From JARRRL01 sp037380725 (GTDB lineage Bacteria > Pseudomonadota > Gammaproteobacteria > Pseudomonadales > JANQJO01), in the NCBI GenBank assembly GCA_037380725.1, contig JARRRL010000010.1:1-42910 (forward strand): 42,910 bases of DNA, written 5' to 3'. Shown in pieces: positions 35,026 through 42,910 of the stretch; position 1 is the first letter of the stretch; the number at the start of each line of letters is the position of its first letter. The position numbers were made by a program, and so were the translations under genes. A model generated the notes under the pieces. It ran no database searches. It had not been told where the DNA came from and worked only from the letters and a program-made list of their open reading frames with translations.

Positions 35026-35563
35026 TTATTTTCTAATGCAAAGAGTCTGTTTTTTTATCTCATGTTGCGTTTGGGGTTTGTCTAAGCATCTGGAATGCTT
35101 TTTATAAGCACTGCTGTCTACTGATTCGCATTTGCTTTTTGATATCGGATTGTGTATTGCGCTTCACGATGGGGCAAACCGGATTGTTGCTGACCGTCGT
35201 GTGCAGGTTATAAAAAAGTAAAAGTCTGGTCTATTTTTTCATTCTTGATCGAAATCTATTTGTATTGGTTCGCATGCGGTAGTAGTATCTGCTTCCTACT
35301 GCGAGGTGTTGCGGCGTAAAAAGGGCCGTTATTGATCGCAATGGTGACTGACAGCAGTGTGAAACAACGACTTGGAAACGATTTGAATTTGGCATTGTGT
35401 GCCTCGTTTTGTGAGAGTGTGTGTATTTTTGCCCGCTAAGTGTTGTTGTCCCGTTGGGTGGTTTCCAGTCGATACGTGTAGATTTGACGATTCGTTGGTC
35501 TAACCCGTTCCCATTATTTGGTAGAACGGTAATAATCAAAAAATACAATCCGAGGGGGATAAT
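35026..35563. other. Spacer between lon and hupB
   Basis: About 540 bp. No gene or strong terminator seen. The region is T-rich early and should carry the hupB promoter, which is often complex; I cannot place it with confidence. Confidence 0.4.
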
Positions 35564-35896
35564 GTGAACAAATCAGAACTTATTGAAGCGGTAGCCGAGC
35601 GTGTGGATCTTCCGAAAACATCAGTCGGAAAAGTGCTCGAAAGTTTCATGGAAACCATAGCAGAGACTTTGGCTGATGGTGGTGAAATTGCTTTAATTGG
35701 CTTTGGTACATTTGCCGTAAAAGATCGCCCAGAGCGCCAAGGGCGCAATCCCGCTACTGGAAAACCGATGACGATTTCGGCAGCTCGAGTGCCCGGTTTT
35801 CGACCTGGAAAAGCGCTGAAAGAAACCGTTAATATAAATAAAATAGCCGCGCATGACAGTGAGAACGTTCCTGAGTTGGATGAGGTTGGCGCTTAA
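35564..35896 (+). CDS. hupB: DNA-binding protein HU-beta with C-terminal extension
   Basis: Histone-like DNA-bending protein. MNKSELIEAVAE, the dimer core LIGFGTFAVKDRPER, and the DNA-binding arm GRNPATGKPMTISAARVPGFRPGKALKETVN are typical. The start is GTG at 35564, preceded by GAGGGGG. The usual protein ends near residue 90; here about 18 more residues (AAHDSENVPELDEVGA) form an acidic tail, uncommon for HU. Downstream, a 510-bp region with a terminator separates it from ppiD. Confidence 0.96.
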   Translation: MNKSELIEAVAERVDLPKTSVGKVLESFMETIAETLADGGEIALIGFGTFAVKDRPERQGRNPATGKPMTISAARVPGFRPGKALKETVNINKIAAHDSENVPELDEVGA

Positions 35897-35944
35897 CTTG
35901 TTACCTTTCAACATGGCTTTGGTTCAACGTGAATTTGTTCCAAA

Positions 35945-36223
35945 AACATGGATAAGCGCGATTGTCTTACTCTGCTAGGTGCTGAAGGAGGTGGCGCCTA
36001 GTGTGACCGCTGGTGTACGATGATTTGGACCCGGATCGCTTTGAGAAAGCGCGGACGTTATCGAGTGAGTAATACTTGGGAGGTGCCGTGGAAATGTTTA
36101 GTGATCGTGGATAATATGGCGGTAGTGAGAATGCACGGCTGCGATCGTTTGAAAAATGGTCGACTGTTGTTGCTGCTGAACGGGTCGTGTCTCGTAAATG
36201 AGCACGACCCGTTTTTGTTTTTC
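35945..36223 (+). ncRNA. Candidate GGA-rich small RNA (Csr/Rsm-like) or structured hupB 3'UTR
   Basis: Eight GGA triplets lie between 35950 and 36111, about twice what I would expect from base composition. One is displayed in the 11-base loop (TGAAGGAGGTG) of a perfect 8-bp stem (CTAGGTGC/GCGCCTAG, 35975-36001). A second hairpin (CGCTTT GAG AAAGCG, 36037-36051) follows, and the segment ends in a strong terminator. CsrA/RsmA-binding RNAs share these features. I found no GacA box upstream and no obvious promoter, so a long hupB 3'UTR is an equal alternative. Confidence 0.3.
36180..36223 (+). terminator. Rho-independent terminator between hupB and ppiD
   Basis: Stem ACGGGTCGTG/CACGACCCGT extended by an inner CTC/GAG, followed by TTTTTGTTTTT. 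It ends the hupB transcript or a separate small RNA. Confidence 0.92.
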
Positions 36224-36411
36224 GGACGATCACTCTATAATTTCTTAGCCTCATGCGCGTGGACTACAGCGGACAGCGTGAAGATATATTTTTTGATCTT
36301 TGGTCAACAGTGCGTAAATTGTAGAGCGTAAGTTGTAGAGTAAGTGGTAAGAAAGTAAAAGGTTCAGAAGGTATTAAGGTTGTTGTTGGGTTTGCAATAA
36401 GAGGACAGGTG

Positions 36412-38409
36412 ATGGAAAGCTTTAGACGGCTTATTAAAGGCTGGTTGGGAAAAGTGTTACTTGGCTTTGTAGTTTTTGTTTTTGCTATTTTTGGGGCTGA
36501 GTCTTTAATGTCTATAGCCACGCGACCAAAACCTGTGGCAGAAGTAAATGGTGTGGATATATCGCGTCAACAATTGGATGCCGGTGTGGAGCAAGAGCGT
36601 CGGAATCGACGCGCGCGTTTGGGTGAGCAAGCGGATGAATCCACCTTATCGAATGAGGTCCTAGCACCGCAAGTCTTGGATGTGTTGGTGGGGCGGCTTA
36701 TCTTAAAACAGCGTATTCAAGCTTTATCTTTAGGCGCAAATGATCTGACGGTTAAGCAAATGATTAAGAGCTTGCCTCAGTTTCAACAAAATGGCGAATT
36801 TTCACAAGAAATATTTGAAAAGGCGTTACAGCGATCAGGCTATTCTCTTTCGGAATTTCTCGCAGAAGTTCGCAACGATTATATGCTGCAACAGCTGAAG
36901 TGGGGGATGGAGGAGTCTTTCTTTGTAACGGATGAAGAGTTGAACCGTTTGGTTGCGCTTCAGGATCAGGCGCGTACCTACGATTATGCTGTGGTCAAAC
37001 CGGAATCGTTTTTTTCCGCTGTAACGGTGAGCGATGAAGACATTGCGACGTACTACGCGAAGAATTCGGAACAGTATCGCACCCCTGAGCGTGCGAAGTT
37101 TGATTACGTGGTCTTATCGGAAGAGGTGTTAACCAAAGCGGTAACGGTGACAGAAGACGAGATACGGGCTGCTTACGATGCGGAGCTTGTGCGGCGTAAG
37201 GCGGGAGAGCAACGACGGGCTTCACATATTTTAATCAGCACGAAAGCGATGGAAACGCCGGATACTCAAGCCGATGATACTCAAACCACGGATACCCAGA
37301 CCGCTGATGCCGATACCGCTGCACGTGAAAAAATTGAATCCATAAAAAAACAATTGGAAGACGGTGCTGATTTTGCGAAATTGGCGGAAACGTATTCGGA
37401 CGATCCTGGTTCAGCCAAACGAGGTGGGGATTTGGGTTTTGCTGGGCGAGGCATGATGGTTGGTGCGTTTGATCAGGCTTTGTTTGAATTAAAGGTGGGT
37501 CAAATATCGGATGTCGTAAAAACGAAGTTTGGGTACCACTTAATTCAATTAAATGACATCAAGAAACCCGAAATTCCGACTTTTGATCAACTGAGAGATC
37601 AACTGCATGACACGGTCAAGCAAGAAAAACTGTCTCAGGCCTTTATGCATACTGTGGATGAATTGAATCAACTGGCGTATGAGAGCGGTGATTTGACGCC
37701 TGTTGCGGAAAAATATGGTTTAACCATTCAGACATCGGATTGGGTTAAACACGGTGTTCAATCTGAAGCTGTTGGATCTGAAAACGATGACGCTGATAAT
37801 CCTGAATCGGGCAAATCTGATTCGAGTGTTTTTACTGAAGAGGCGGTTTTGAAAGTGGCTTTTTCTGACGAAGTACTCAAAGATGGCTTTAACAGTGATG
37901 CGGTGTTGATGGGTGAGACGCAAGCCGTGGTGCTGCATCTGAAAGAATATGCGCCATCCGTGGTGCAAGCGCTGAGTGATGTGAAACCGTTGATTAGAAC
38001 AGCGTTAACTCATGAGTACGCGCATAAAAAAGCGGTCAAGCAGGGTCAGGAAATTACTGCAAGCCTACGATCGGGTGAAGCACGTGAGTCCATTACGGAA
38101 AAATTTGCATTACAGTGGGAAGAGCAAGTAGAAACGAAGCGTTTATCGTCTTCGGTGCCGCGTCTCGTTTCTCAAAAGGTATTTCAAATGTCTCGACCGC
38201 AAGACGATGCCGTTCGGTATGATGGTGCTGAATTGGACTCGGGCTTTGCCATCATTGTGTTGAAGTCGGTTCAGGAAGGGAAAGTCGATTTGGATGAGAA
38301 CGAGCGATTTAATATGAGGCTGTTTTTGGCGCAGAGATTGGGGCAGAATGATTTTGGACGGTATTTGGAATATTACAAATCGCAGTCAGACATTGAGTTG
38401 AATTTGTAA
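36412..38409 (+). CDS. ppiD: Periplasmic folding chaperone PpiD (parvulin-like)
   Basis: Inner-membrane anchored SurA-like chaperone at the exit of the Sec translocon. It has an N-terminal anchor (WLGKVLLGFVVFVFAIFGAE), a SurA-N-like helical domain (EVNGVDISRQQLD onward), a parvulin domain from RRASHILIS to GYHLIQL, and a C-terminal helical domain. Within the parvulin fold, between the first strand and the first helix, there is a Thr/Asp/Gln-rich insert of about 25 residues (DTQADDTQTTDTQTADAD) encoded by repetitive DNA. The ATG at 36412 is preferred over GTG one codon earlier; GAGGACAG precedes it. Place after hupB fits the conserved order. Confidence 0.95.
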   Translation: MESFRRLIKGWLGKVLLGFVVFVFAIFGAESLMSIATRPKPVAEVNGVDISRQQLDAGVEQERRNRRARLGEQADESTLSNEVLAPQVLDVLVGRLILKQRIQALSLGANDLTVKQMIKSLPQFQQNGEFSQEIFEKALQRSGYSLSEFLAEVRNDYMLQQLKWGMEESFFVTDEELNRLVALQDQARTYDYAVVKPESFFSAVTVSDEDIATYYAKNSEQYRTPERAKFDYVVLSEEVLTKAVTVTEDEIRAAYDAELVRRKAGEQRRASHILISTKAMETPDTQADDTQTTDTQTADADTAAREKIESIKKQLEDGADFAKLAETYSDDPGSAKRGGDLGFAGRGMMVGAFDQALFELKVGQISDVVKTKFGYHLIQLNDIKKPEIPTFDQLRDQLHDTVKQEKLSQAFMHTVDELNQLAYESGDLTPVAEKYGLTIQTSDWVKHGVQSEAVGSENDDADNPESGKSDSSVFTEEAVLKVAFSDEVLKDGFNSDAVLMGETQAVVLHLKEYAPSVVQALSDVKPLIRTALTHEYAHKKAVKQGQEITASLRSGEARESITEKFALQWEEQVETKRLSSSVPRLVSQKVFQMSRPQDDAVRYDGAELDSGFAIIVLKSVQEGKVDLDENERFNMRLFLAQRLGQNDFGRYLEYYKSQSDIELNL

Positions 38410-38544
38410 TGCCCTTTTTATGCCCTTTGTTATGCAGCTATGCATCGGCTGATCGAAGCGCCCTTTTTGTTTCAGACCTTTTTTATATTTTTTTAAGTAA
38501 GGTGCTGTTTTTATAATCAAAGTTGCGGCTTTGTAGGAGCGATT

Positions 38545-39055
38545 ATGAATTGGGTGCCGGTGGATTGGCAGTGGATGCTGTTTGGCCTGGGTTTAATGTT
38601 GCTGGAACTGCTGGCGCCGATATTGGTGGCGTTTTGGTTTGGTATGGGTGCGATGCTGGTGTCGTGCATCTTGTTCGTGAAGCCAGATATTGGTTTGAAC
38701 ACGCAGTTGGTCTTGTGGATAGTGGCTTCCGTAGTATTGTTGGTGGGTTGGTATGTTGTCTTTAAACGCTATGCGCCGGATCGTACACGTGCTGGTTTAG
38801 NNNNNNNNNNNNNNNNNNNNNNNNNNNNNNNNNNNNNNNNNGCAGTTATTGTCTGTGCCTGTGGGTGGTAGCCCAGGTCGAGTGCGTTTTACAACGCCTT
38901 TATTGGGAGCGGGAGAGTGGCCCGTGATCTCGGAAGAAGACACTTTGGTTGAGGGGGATCGGGTTTGGGTGGTAGCGGTTTCAGGAAATACTCTGGTGGT
39001 CAGTGGTGTCTCGCCGAGTACAAAGGTCGAAACCTCCTCACACACCGAGTCTTGA
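38545..39055 (+). CDS. NfeD-family membrane protein, interrupted by the assembly gap
   Basis: Small NfeD protein that works with SPFH proteins of the slipin/QmcA type. The first part has two to three membrane helices (WMLFGLGLMLLELLAPILVAFWFGM, LVLWIVASVVLLVGWYVVF). After 41 Ns (38801-38841) the soluble OB-fold part continues (GRVRFTTPLLGAGEWPV, VEGDRVWVVAVSGNTLVV) to the stop at 39055. The two halves are in different frames with 41 Ns; a true gap of 40 or 43 bases would join them. The gene is therefore most likely intact and the gap length is only an estimate. The SPFH gene follows 32 bp later. Confidence 0.85.
38801..38841. other. Assembly gap (41 Ns)
   Basis: Unknown bases inside the nfeD gene, flanked by the membrane part and the OB-fold part. 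Confidence 1.
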
Positions 39056-39087
39056 ATAAAGAAAAAATTGTGCTGTGAAAACCAAAA

Positions 39088-39954
39088 ATGAGTGGGGGAG
39101 AAATCACCGTGGGTAACTTGATCGTGATCGGGGCGTTGGTGGTGCTGGTGTTGGTGACGGCTGCGCTGGGTGTACGCATTGTACCGCAAGGTTACATGCA
39201 CGTAGTACAGCGATTCGGTAAATACCGCACCACGCTTGAGCCCGGTTTGAATGTGATTTTTCCTTATATTGACGTGGTGGCACACAAGGTGACCACGAAG
39301 GATATTGTGTTGACTATCCCGTCTCAAGAGGTGATCACGCGGGATAATGCGGTGATCATTACAAATGCGGTGGCGTTTATTAACATTTTATCACCGGAAA
39401 AAGCGGTGTATGGTGTGGACGATTTCACCATTGCGATTCAAAACTTGGTGCAGACATCGCTGCGTTCCATCTTGGGTGAGATGGATTTGGATGATGCGCT
39501 GTCTTCTCGGGATCAAGTTAAAGCGCGACTGAAACAAGCCATTTCTGAAGACATTGCGGATTGGGGAATTACCCTGAAAACGGTTGAAATTCAAGATATC
39601 AATCCATCGTCCACCATGCAGTCGGCTATGGAAGAGCAAGCGGCGGCGGAGCGGCAACGGCGCGCAACAGTGACGCGTGCTGAGGGAGAAAAAACGGCAG
39701 CTATTCTGGAAGCAGATGGTCGTTTGGAAGCGTCTCGGCGAGATGCTGAAGCGCAGGTTGTGTTAGCCGAAGCCAGCAAAGTGGCGATTGAAAAAGTGAC
39801 ATCGGCAATAGGTGCTCAGGAGTTGCCGGCACTGTATTTATTGGGAGAGCGATACGTGGAAGCGGTTCGTGATTTGGCTGCTTCAAACAACGCGAAACTG
39901 GTGTTAATACCGAGTGACTTGCCCAAGGCGCTGCGCGGTATGCTGAAGTCATAA
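39088..39954 (+). CDS. SPFH/stomatin-like protein, QmcA type
   Basis: A 288-residue membrane-anchored SPFH protein. N-terminal membrane segment (LIVIGALVVLVLVTAALGV), then the SPFH domain (RIVPQGYMHVVQRFGKYRTTLEPGLN, VFFPYIDVVAHKV-like, QNLVQTSLRSILGEMDLDDALSSRD) and a coiled-coil (AAAERQRRATVTRAEGEKTAAILEADGR split over about 20-residue repeats). Such proteins form large membrane cages and scaffold proteases such as FtsH. The NfeD gene directly upstream is the classical partner. The ATG at 39088 is used. Confidence 0.93.
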   Translation: MSGGEITVGNLIVIGALVVLVLVTAALGVRIVPQGYMHVVQRFGKYRTTLEPGLNVIFPYIDVVAHKVTTKDIVLTIPSQEVITRDNAVIITNAVAFINILSPEKAVYGVDDFTIAIQNLVQTSLRSILGEMDLDDALSSRDQVKARLKQAISEDIADWGITLKTVEIQDINPSSTMQSAMEEQAAAERQRRATVTRAEGEKTAAILEADGRLEASRRDAEAQVVLAEASKVAIEKVTSAIGAQELPALYLLGERYVEAVRDLAASNNAKLVLIPSDLPKALRGMLKS

Positions 39955-40003
39955 ACGGTATACGGTATATTGAAAGTACAAATCATCGTATTAAAAAGAA
40001 ACG

Positions 40004-40999
40004 TTACGGATTACTGGGGTCTTGGGGGAGTGGGTCACGCCGGTATTGACTGACCGGGTCTTGGTGAATGAGCACCTCAGCGCGCGGAAATGCGTTTAAC
40101 AAAGATAATTCCACTTCGTCCGAAATGTGATGTGCTTGAATCAGAGAAATGTGGTCATCCAGTTCCAAATGCAATTGGATAAATAATGTTTGACCGGAAC
40201 GCCGTGTCTTCATGTCATGTAATCCGCGTACTTTAGGGTGTGCGCGCACGAGCCGTTCAACGCGGGCGCGGGTATCACTGGATAATTCATGGTCCATGAG
40301 AATGTGAAATGAATCCCGAGCAATACCCCATGCACTGCTGAACACATACCCACCAATGGCTAAAGCAATATAAGGGTCTGCTCCATACCAGCCCCAATGA
40401 GCCAATATCATAATGACAAGTGCTGCGCTTTGGGTAATGAGATCACCCAAGTAATGCAGTGCATCGGCTTGAATAGCGGTTGATTGCGTGTGTCGTACGA
40501 CGTAGCGTTGAAAGAGCAAGAGCCCCACTGTGCTGAAAAGTGAAAAGATCATAATGCCTGCGCCCAGTGAGGGAGCCTCGATGACTTGGGGGACTGTCAT
40601 CGCGTTGAACGCGTGTTTTGCCAGCAGTATAGCTGATGCAGCGATAATAATAGCTTGACAGAGGCTGGCGATGGGTTCGGCTTTGCCATGACCAAAACGA
40701 TGTTCGTTATCGGGCGGTGTGAGTGCATAGCGCACGGCGAATAAATTGAGTAATGAGGCCAATCCATCCATTGCTGAGTCAAGCAACGAAGCCAGAATAG
40801 AAGAGGAACCCGTTATCCACCAACCGAGCGCTTTGACGAGAACAAGACTGCTGGCCACACCCACGGAAGCGTAAGTAGCCCAACGCATGAGTTGCTCGTG
40901 GTGGTGTTGGCTGGAGGGGGATTTTGGGGAGTGAGGAGGGTGGTAACGCGATGTTTGATGGGAAGATTTAGCCTGTGATGAGTTGTTGCGGGTTTGCAT
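40004..40999 (-). CDS. FieF-like cation diffusion facilitator (Zn/Fe exporter)
   Basis: A six-helix CDF antiporter that exports divalent metal ions. I choose the ATG at 40999 (MQTRNNSSQ), preceded by AGGTGA; the frame is open up to 41176 but the added 59 residues are unlike the family. Metal-site residues match FieF: DSAMD in helix 2 (DxxxD) and ADALHYLGD in helix 5 (HxxxD). The C-terminal cytoplasmic domain (HPKVRGLHDMKTRRSGQ, FIQLHLELDDHISL, HHISDEVE) is the dimeric metal-binding fold. The N-terminus is Ser/His/Pro-rich and could add metal binding. Convergent with qmcA; tail-to-tail gap about 50 bp. Confidence 0.9.
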   Translation of the reverse strand: MQTRNNSSQAKSSHQTSRYHPPHSPKSPSSQHHHEQLMRWATYASVGVASSLVLVKALGWWITGSSSILASLLDSAMDGLASLLNLFAVRYALTPPDNEHRFGHGKAEPIASLCQAIIIAASAILLAKHAFNAMTVPQVIEAPSLGAGIMIFSLFSTVGLLLFQRYVVRHTQSTAIQADALHYLGDLITQSAALVIMILAHWGWYGADPYIALAIGGYVFSSAWGIARDSFHILMDHELSSDTRARVERLVRAHPKVRGLHDMKTRRSGQTLFIQLHLELDDHISLIQAHHISDEVELSLLNAFPRAEVLIHQDPVSQYRRDPLPQDPSNP

Positions 41000-41210
41000 C
41001 ACGTCACCTAGCTTTGATTTTTTGTGTTGTATTGTGTATGTGTTTGGGTTGAGCTGTGCTGTGCCGCTCCTATGATTCGACATCTGTTTGTAAATAGCAA
41101 ATAATAAGATTAAGCAGCTTATGTTTTTAATTGGCTGTATTATAAGCCCACTTCCAACATTCAGCCGTACATACAAAGTCTGTCAATGTGGGAAAGCGAG
41201 TGAAATACAA

Positions 41211-41582
41211 TCAATTCGCATATCCCAGTGCCGCACGGATTAGACCAACAAGAAGAAAACTATAACCTGATAGTATAAACACCAAACCCAAACGTCGATC
41301 AAGCGTGGTAGCATAACGCCTGACCGTGGCCGCATCAATAGAAGGATTCCAGAAAGGGTTTAAGAAACTGCCCAAAGGAAAAGATATGGCCGCAGCAATC
41401 CATATAACTCTGGCTCCCACCACGCCATCCCACAGGCAGGGTCGAGGTAAGCCGTCAGCCGCCATGCGTTTTTCTATTGCGGTCATGGAAATACGGGCAA
41501 AACTGATCCAGCTTATGGCCATCACTAAAAACGAACCTACACCAGCAAAACTGATAATCGTTTCAGTAAGTTCACTATTCAT
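41211..41582 (-). CDS. Small three-helix membrane protein, array copy 1 (candidate immunity protein)
   Basis: From the ATG at 41582 (MNSELTETII) the protein has 123 residues and three hydrophobic segments (FAGVGSFLVMAISWISF; VIWIAAAISFPLGSFL; LGLVFILSGYSFLLVGLI). The cytoplasmic middle part ARISMTAIEKRMAADGLPR and the segment NPSIDAATVRRYAT are nearly identical in the other two copies. It has an extra residue (DGVVGAR) compared with them. The start overlaps the stop of a decayed toxin-like copy (ATGA). No family recognised; by context an immunity protein to a membrane-active toxin is proposed. Confidence 0.7.
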   Translation of the reverse strand: MNSELTETIISFAGVGSFLVMAISWISFARISMTAIEKRMAADGLPRPCLWDGVVGARVIWIAAAISFPLGSFLNPFWNPSIDAATVRRYATTLDRRLGLVFILSGYSFLLVGLIRAALGYAN

Positions 41583-41804
41583 CGATTTATTATCCAATCT
41601 GCCCGTTCTTGGCCAAATCTATGCATAGCACTACCCGCATAATATCCAGCCACTCACTGAATTTTGTTAAAAGTTCAAGCGGACACGCAAAGCACGCGCG
41701 CTGTTTAAAAATTGGATCAAAAGGGATATGCAAGGTGGGGTAAAAGAACTCGAAAAGAAGTGTCCTAAACCAATAAACTGGCTGGCTAGAGCTGGAGACT
41801 GCAA
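41579..41804 (-). pseudogene. Decayed copy of the glycine-rich hairpin protein
   Basis: Both ends match the intact copy at 42170-42502: the start (TTGCAGTCTCC..., then AGCCAGCCAGTT) and the last 24 codons (AGYYAGSAMHRFGQERADWI then INR and stop). The middle is different and carries a stop and a frame change, so the copy cannot make the full protein. It lies between copies 1 and 2 of the membrane protein, where an intact toxin-like gene would be expected. Confidence 0.75.
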
Positions 41805-42173
41805 TCAATCTGCATATCCCAGTGCTACACCTGTTAGCCCAACAGCAAGCCCCGTATACATTGACAAAGTAAACACTAAACCCAAGCGTCGATCAAACTG
41901 GGTGGCATAACGCCTGACTGTGGCCGCATCGATAGAAGGATTCCAGGAAGGGTTTAAGAAACTACCCAAAGGAAAGGATATGGCCGCAGCAATCCATATA
42001 GCTCTGGCTCCCACGCCATCCCACAGGCAGGGTCGAGGTAAGCCGTCAGCCGCCATACGTTTTTCTATTGCGGTCATGGAAATACGGGCAAAACTAATCC
42101 AGCTTATGCCCATCACTAAAAACGAACCTATACCAGCAATACTGATAATCGTTTCAGTAAGTTCACTATTCAT
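41805..42173 (-). CDS. Small three-helix membrane protein, array copy 2 (candidate immunity protein)
   Basis: A 122-residue paralogue of copy 1, starting MNSELTETII at 42173, where ATG overlaps the stop (TGA) of the glycine-rich gene by 4 bp. The segments SWISFARISMTAIEKRMAADG, WDGVGARAIWIAAAISFPLG and NPSIDAATVRRYAT are almost unchanged in all copies; the last helix (LGLVFTLSMYTGLAVGLTGVALGY) is the most divergent, as expected if it determines specificity. Coupled to the upstream glycine-rich gene, which supports a toxin-immunity pair. Confidence 0.75.
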   Translation of the reverse strand: MNSELTETIISIAGIGSFLVMGISWISFARISMTAIEKRMAADGLPRPCLWDGVGARAIWIAAAISFPLGSFLNPSWNPSIDAATVRRYATQFDRRLGLVFTLSMYTGLAVGLTGVALGYAD

Positions 42174-42502
42174 CGATTCATTATCCAGTCTGCCCGTTCT
42201 TGGCCAAACCTATCCATAGCACTACCCGCATAATATCCAGCCACCAAACTACCAGCAAGCAGGGTGCCCAGTACGATCCAGCCCACTGGCCCAGCCATTG
42301 TAAGACCCGACGCAGCTGCCGCAGAAGAGCCTGCGGTAAAAGTTAATTGACCCGCTCCCAAACCGAACGTCCCACCAAACCCAAATCCCGTGATTTGGCG
42401 AACACTCTCGCGCATCCAATCACCACCGTCTTTTTGAATATCCATCACTTTTAGCACTCGAACATGGTTTTCAACTGACTGGCTTGAGAGGGGAGACTGC
42501 AA
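42170..42502 (-). CDS. Glycine-rich membrane-hairpin protein (candidate pore-forming toxin domain)
   Basis: Open frame of 110 codons starting with TTG at 42502, three bases after the upstream stop; an ATG at 42445 (MDIQKDGGDWMRES) may be the real start. Its core is a Gly/Ala-rich hairpin: GFGFGGTFGLGAGQ, then AAAASGLTMAGPVGWIVLG, then LAGSLVAGYYAGSAMDRF, ending QERADWIMNR. Glycine-zipper hairpins of this kind are found at the C-termini of pore-forming effectors. It has no signal peptide or delivery domain, so it may be a displaced effector tip left after recombination. Flanked by two copies of the small membrane protein. Function inferred. Confidence 0.6.
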   Translation of the reverse strand: MQSPLSSQSVENHVRVLKVMDIQKDGGDWMRESVRQITGFGFGGTFGLGAGQLTFTAGSSAAAASGLTMAGPVGWIVLGTLLAGSLVAGYYAGSAMDRFGQERADWIMNR

Positions 42503-42862
42503 TCAGTCAACATATCCCAGAGCTACGCCAACTACGATAACAGCAAGCCCTGTATACATTGACAAAGCAAACGTTAAACCCAAGCGTTGATCAAACTTGG
42601 TCGCGTAACGCCTGATCGTGGTTGCATCGATAGAAGGATTCCAGGAAGGGTTTAAAAAACTTCCCAAAGGAAAGGATATAGCTGCAGCAATCCAGATAGC
42701 TCTGGCACCCACACCATCCCACAGGCAGGGTCGAGGTAAACCGTCAGCCGCCATGCGTTTTTCTATTGCAGTCATGGAAATACGGGCAAAGCTGATCCAG
42801 CTTATGGCCATAGCAAGAAATGAAATTAATGCAAGCCAAAAATAAAAATCACTTGTGGTCAT
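42503..42862 (-). CDS. Small three-helix membrane protein, array copy 3 (candidate immunity protein)
   Basis: A 119-residue paralogue. Its first helix differs (TTSDFYFWLALISFLAMAISW instead of NSELTETII...), whereas the middle part is nearly identical to copies 1 and 2. The last helix (LGLTFALSMYTGLAVIVVGVALGY) again varies. The ATG at 42862 lies 8 bp after the stop of an upstream gene cut by the window edge, so the same toxin-then-immunity order repeats. Confidence 0.75.
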   Translation of the reverse strand: MTTSDFYFWLALISFLAMAISWISFARISMTAIEKRMAADGLPRPCLWDGVGARAIWIAAAISFPLGSFLNPSWNPSIDATTIRRYATKFDQRLGLTFALSMYTGLAVIVVGVALGYVD

Positions 42863-42870
42863 AATGTTGC

Positions 42871-42910
42871 CTATCGAACAAGTATTCCGTTAGCGATATC
42901 TTGCCCAACT
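42871..42910 (-). CDS. C-terminus of another toxin-like gene (cut by window edge)
   Basis: Only the last 12 codons and stop are visible: VGQDIANGILVR. They line up with the end of the intact glycine-rich protein (FGQERADWIMNR), and the following gene is again a small membrane protein. This suggests that the array continues outside the window, possibly with the full-length effector. Confidence 0.5.
   Translation of the reverse strand, partial: VGQDIANGILVR

Larger units (their letters stand above)
35897..36411. other. hupB-ppiD spacer with structured segment
   Basis: About 515 bp. The first half holds the GGA-rich candidate RNA (35945-36223) ending in a terminator; the rest is AT-rich and should contain the ppiD promoter. 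Confidence 0.5.

Noticed and set aside
36020..36331. Plus-strand 103-codon frame in the hupB-ppiD spacer
   Set aside because: It runs through the strong terminator at 36180-36223 and lacks any recognisable domain.
38801..38841. nfeD as a frameshifted pseudogene
   Set aside because: The frame difference depends on the arbitrary number of Ns; both flanks encode intact NfeD parts.

Overview
The window looks like the chromosome of a free-living gammaproteobacterium. The block tig-clpP-clpX-lon-hupB-ppiD, preceded by tRNA-Pro, tRNA-Arg and tRNA-His and by folD, ppiB, lpxH and acnB, follows the order I recall from Pseudomonas-like and marine relatives. No species can be named from sequence alone. 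One run of Ns (38801-38841) shows that this is a draft assembly.

Region 1 (1-5603, minus strand) is one compact operon: a thermostable-hemolysin family protein (GNAT/LuxI-like fold), an acyl-AMP ligase, an UndA/TenA-like non-heme diiron oxidase candidate, a short-chain dehydrogenase, a secreted TPR protein, and a QseB/PmrA-type response regulator with its histidine kinase (cut by the window edge). A PmrA/QseB-like direct repeat lies just upstream of the first gene. This is the best candidate for an undescribed system: a self-regulated pathway for a fatty-acid-derived molecule. Region 2 (5604-11745) holds accessory genes: a small exported protein, a CBS-domain protein, an unknown protein, a large AsmA/YdbH-like membrane protein, and a KaiB-like gene broken at a run of eight Cs. 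Region 3 (12284-18041, plus strand) is a signalling pair: a GAF-PAS-PAS-GGDEF-EAL protein and a CheB-CheR-PAS protein that ends in a receiver domain.

Region 4 (18049-26443, minus strand) is housekeeping: folE2, acnB, an LpxL-type acyltransferase, an unusual fusion of LpxH with the tRNA hydroxylase MiaE, ppiB and folD. Region 5 (26694-38409, plus strand) holds three tRNAs and then the protein quality-control block tig, clpP, clpX, lon, hupB, ppiD. It has clear terminators after clpX and after the hupB region, and a GGA-rich stretch between hupB and ppiD that could be a Csr/Rsm-type small RNA. Region 6 (38545-41176) holds nfeD (split by the assembly gap), a QmcA-like SPFH protein and a FieF-like cation exporter.

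Region 7 (41211-42910, minus strand) is a tandem array of small membrane proteins (three paralogues) alternating with glycine-rich membrane-hairpin proteins (one intact, one decayed, one cut by the edge). It looks like a toxin/immunity cassette array. Throughout the window, short imperfect tandem duplications of about 9-18 bp recur in spacers and even inside genes, which seems to be a habit of this genome.
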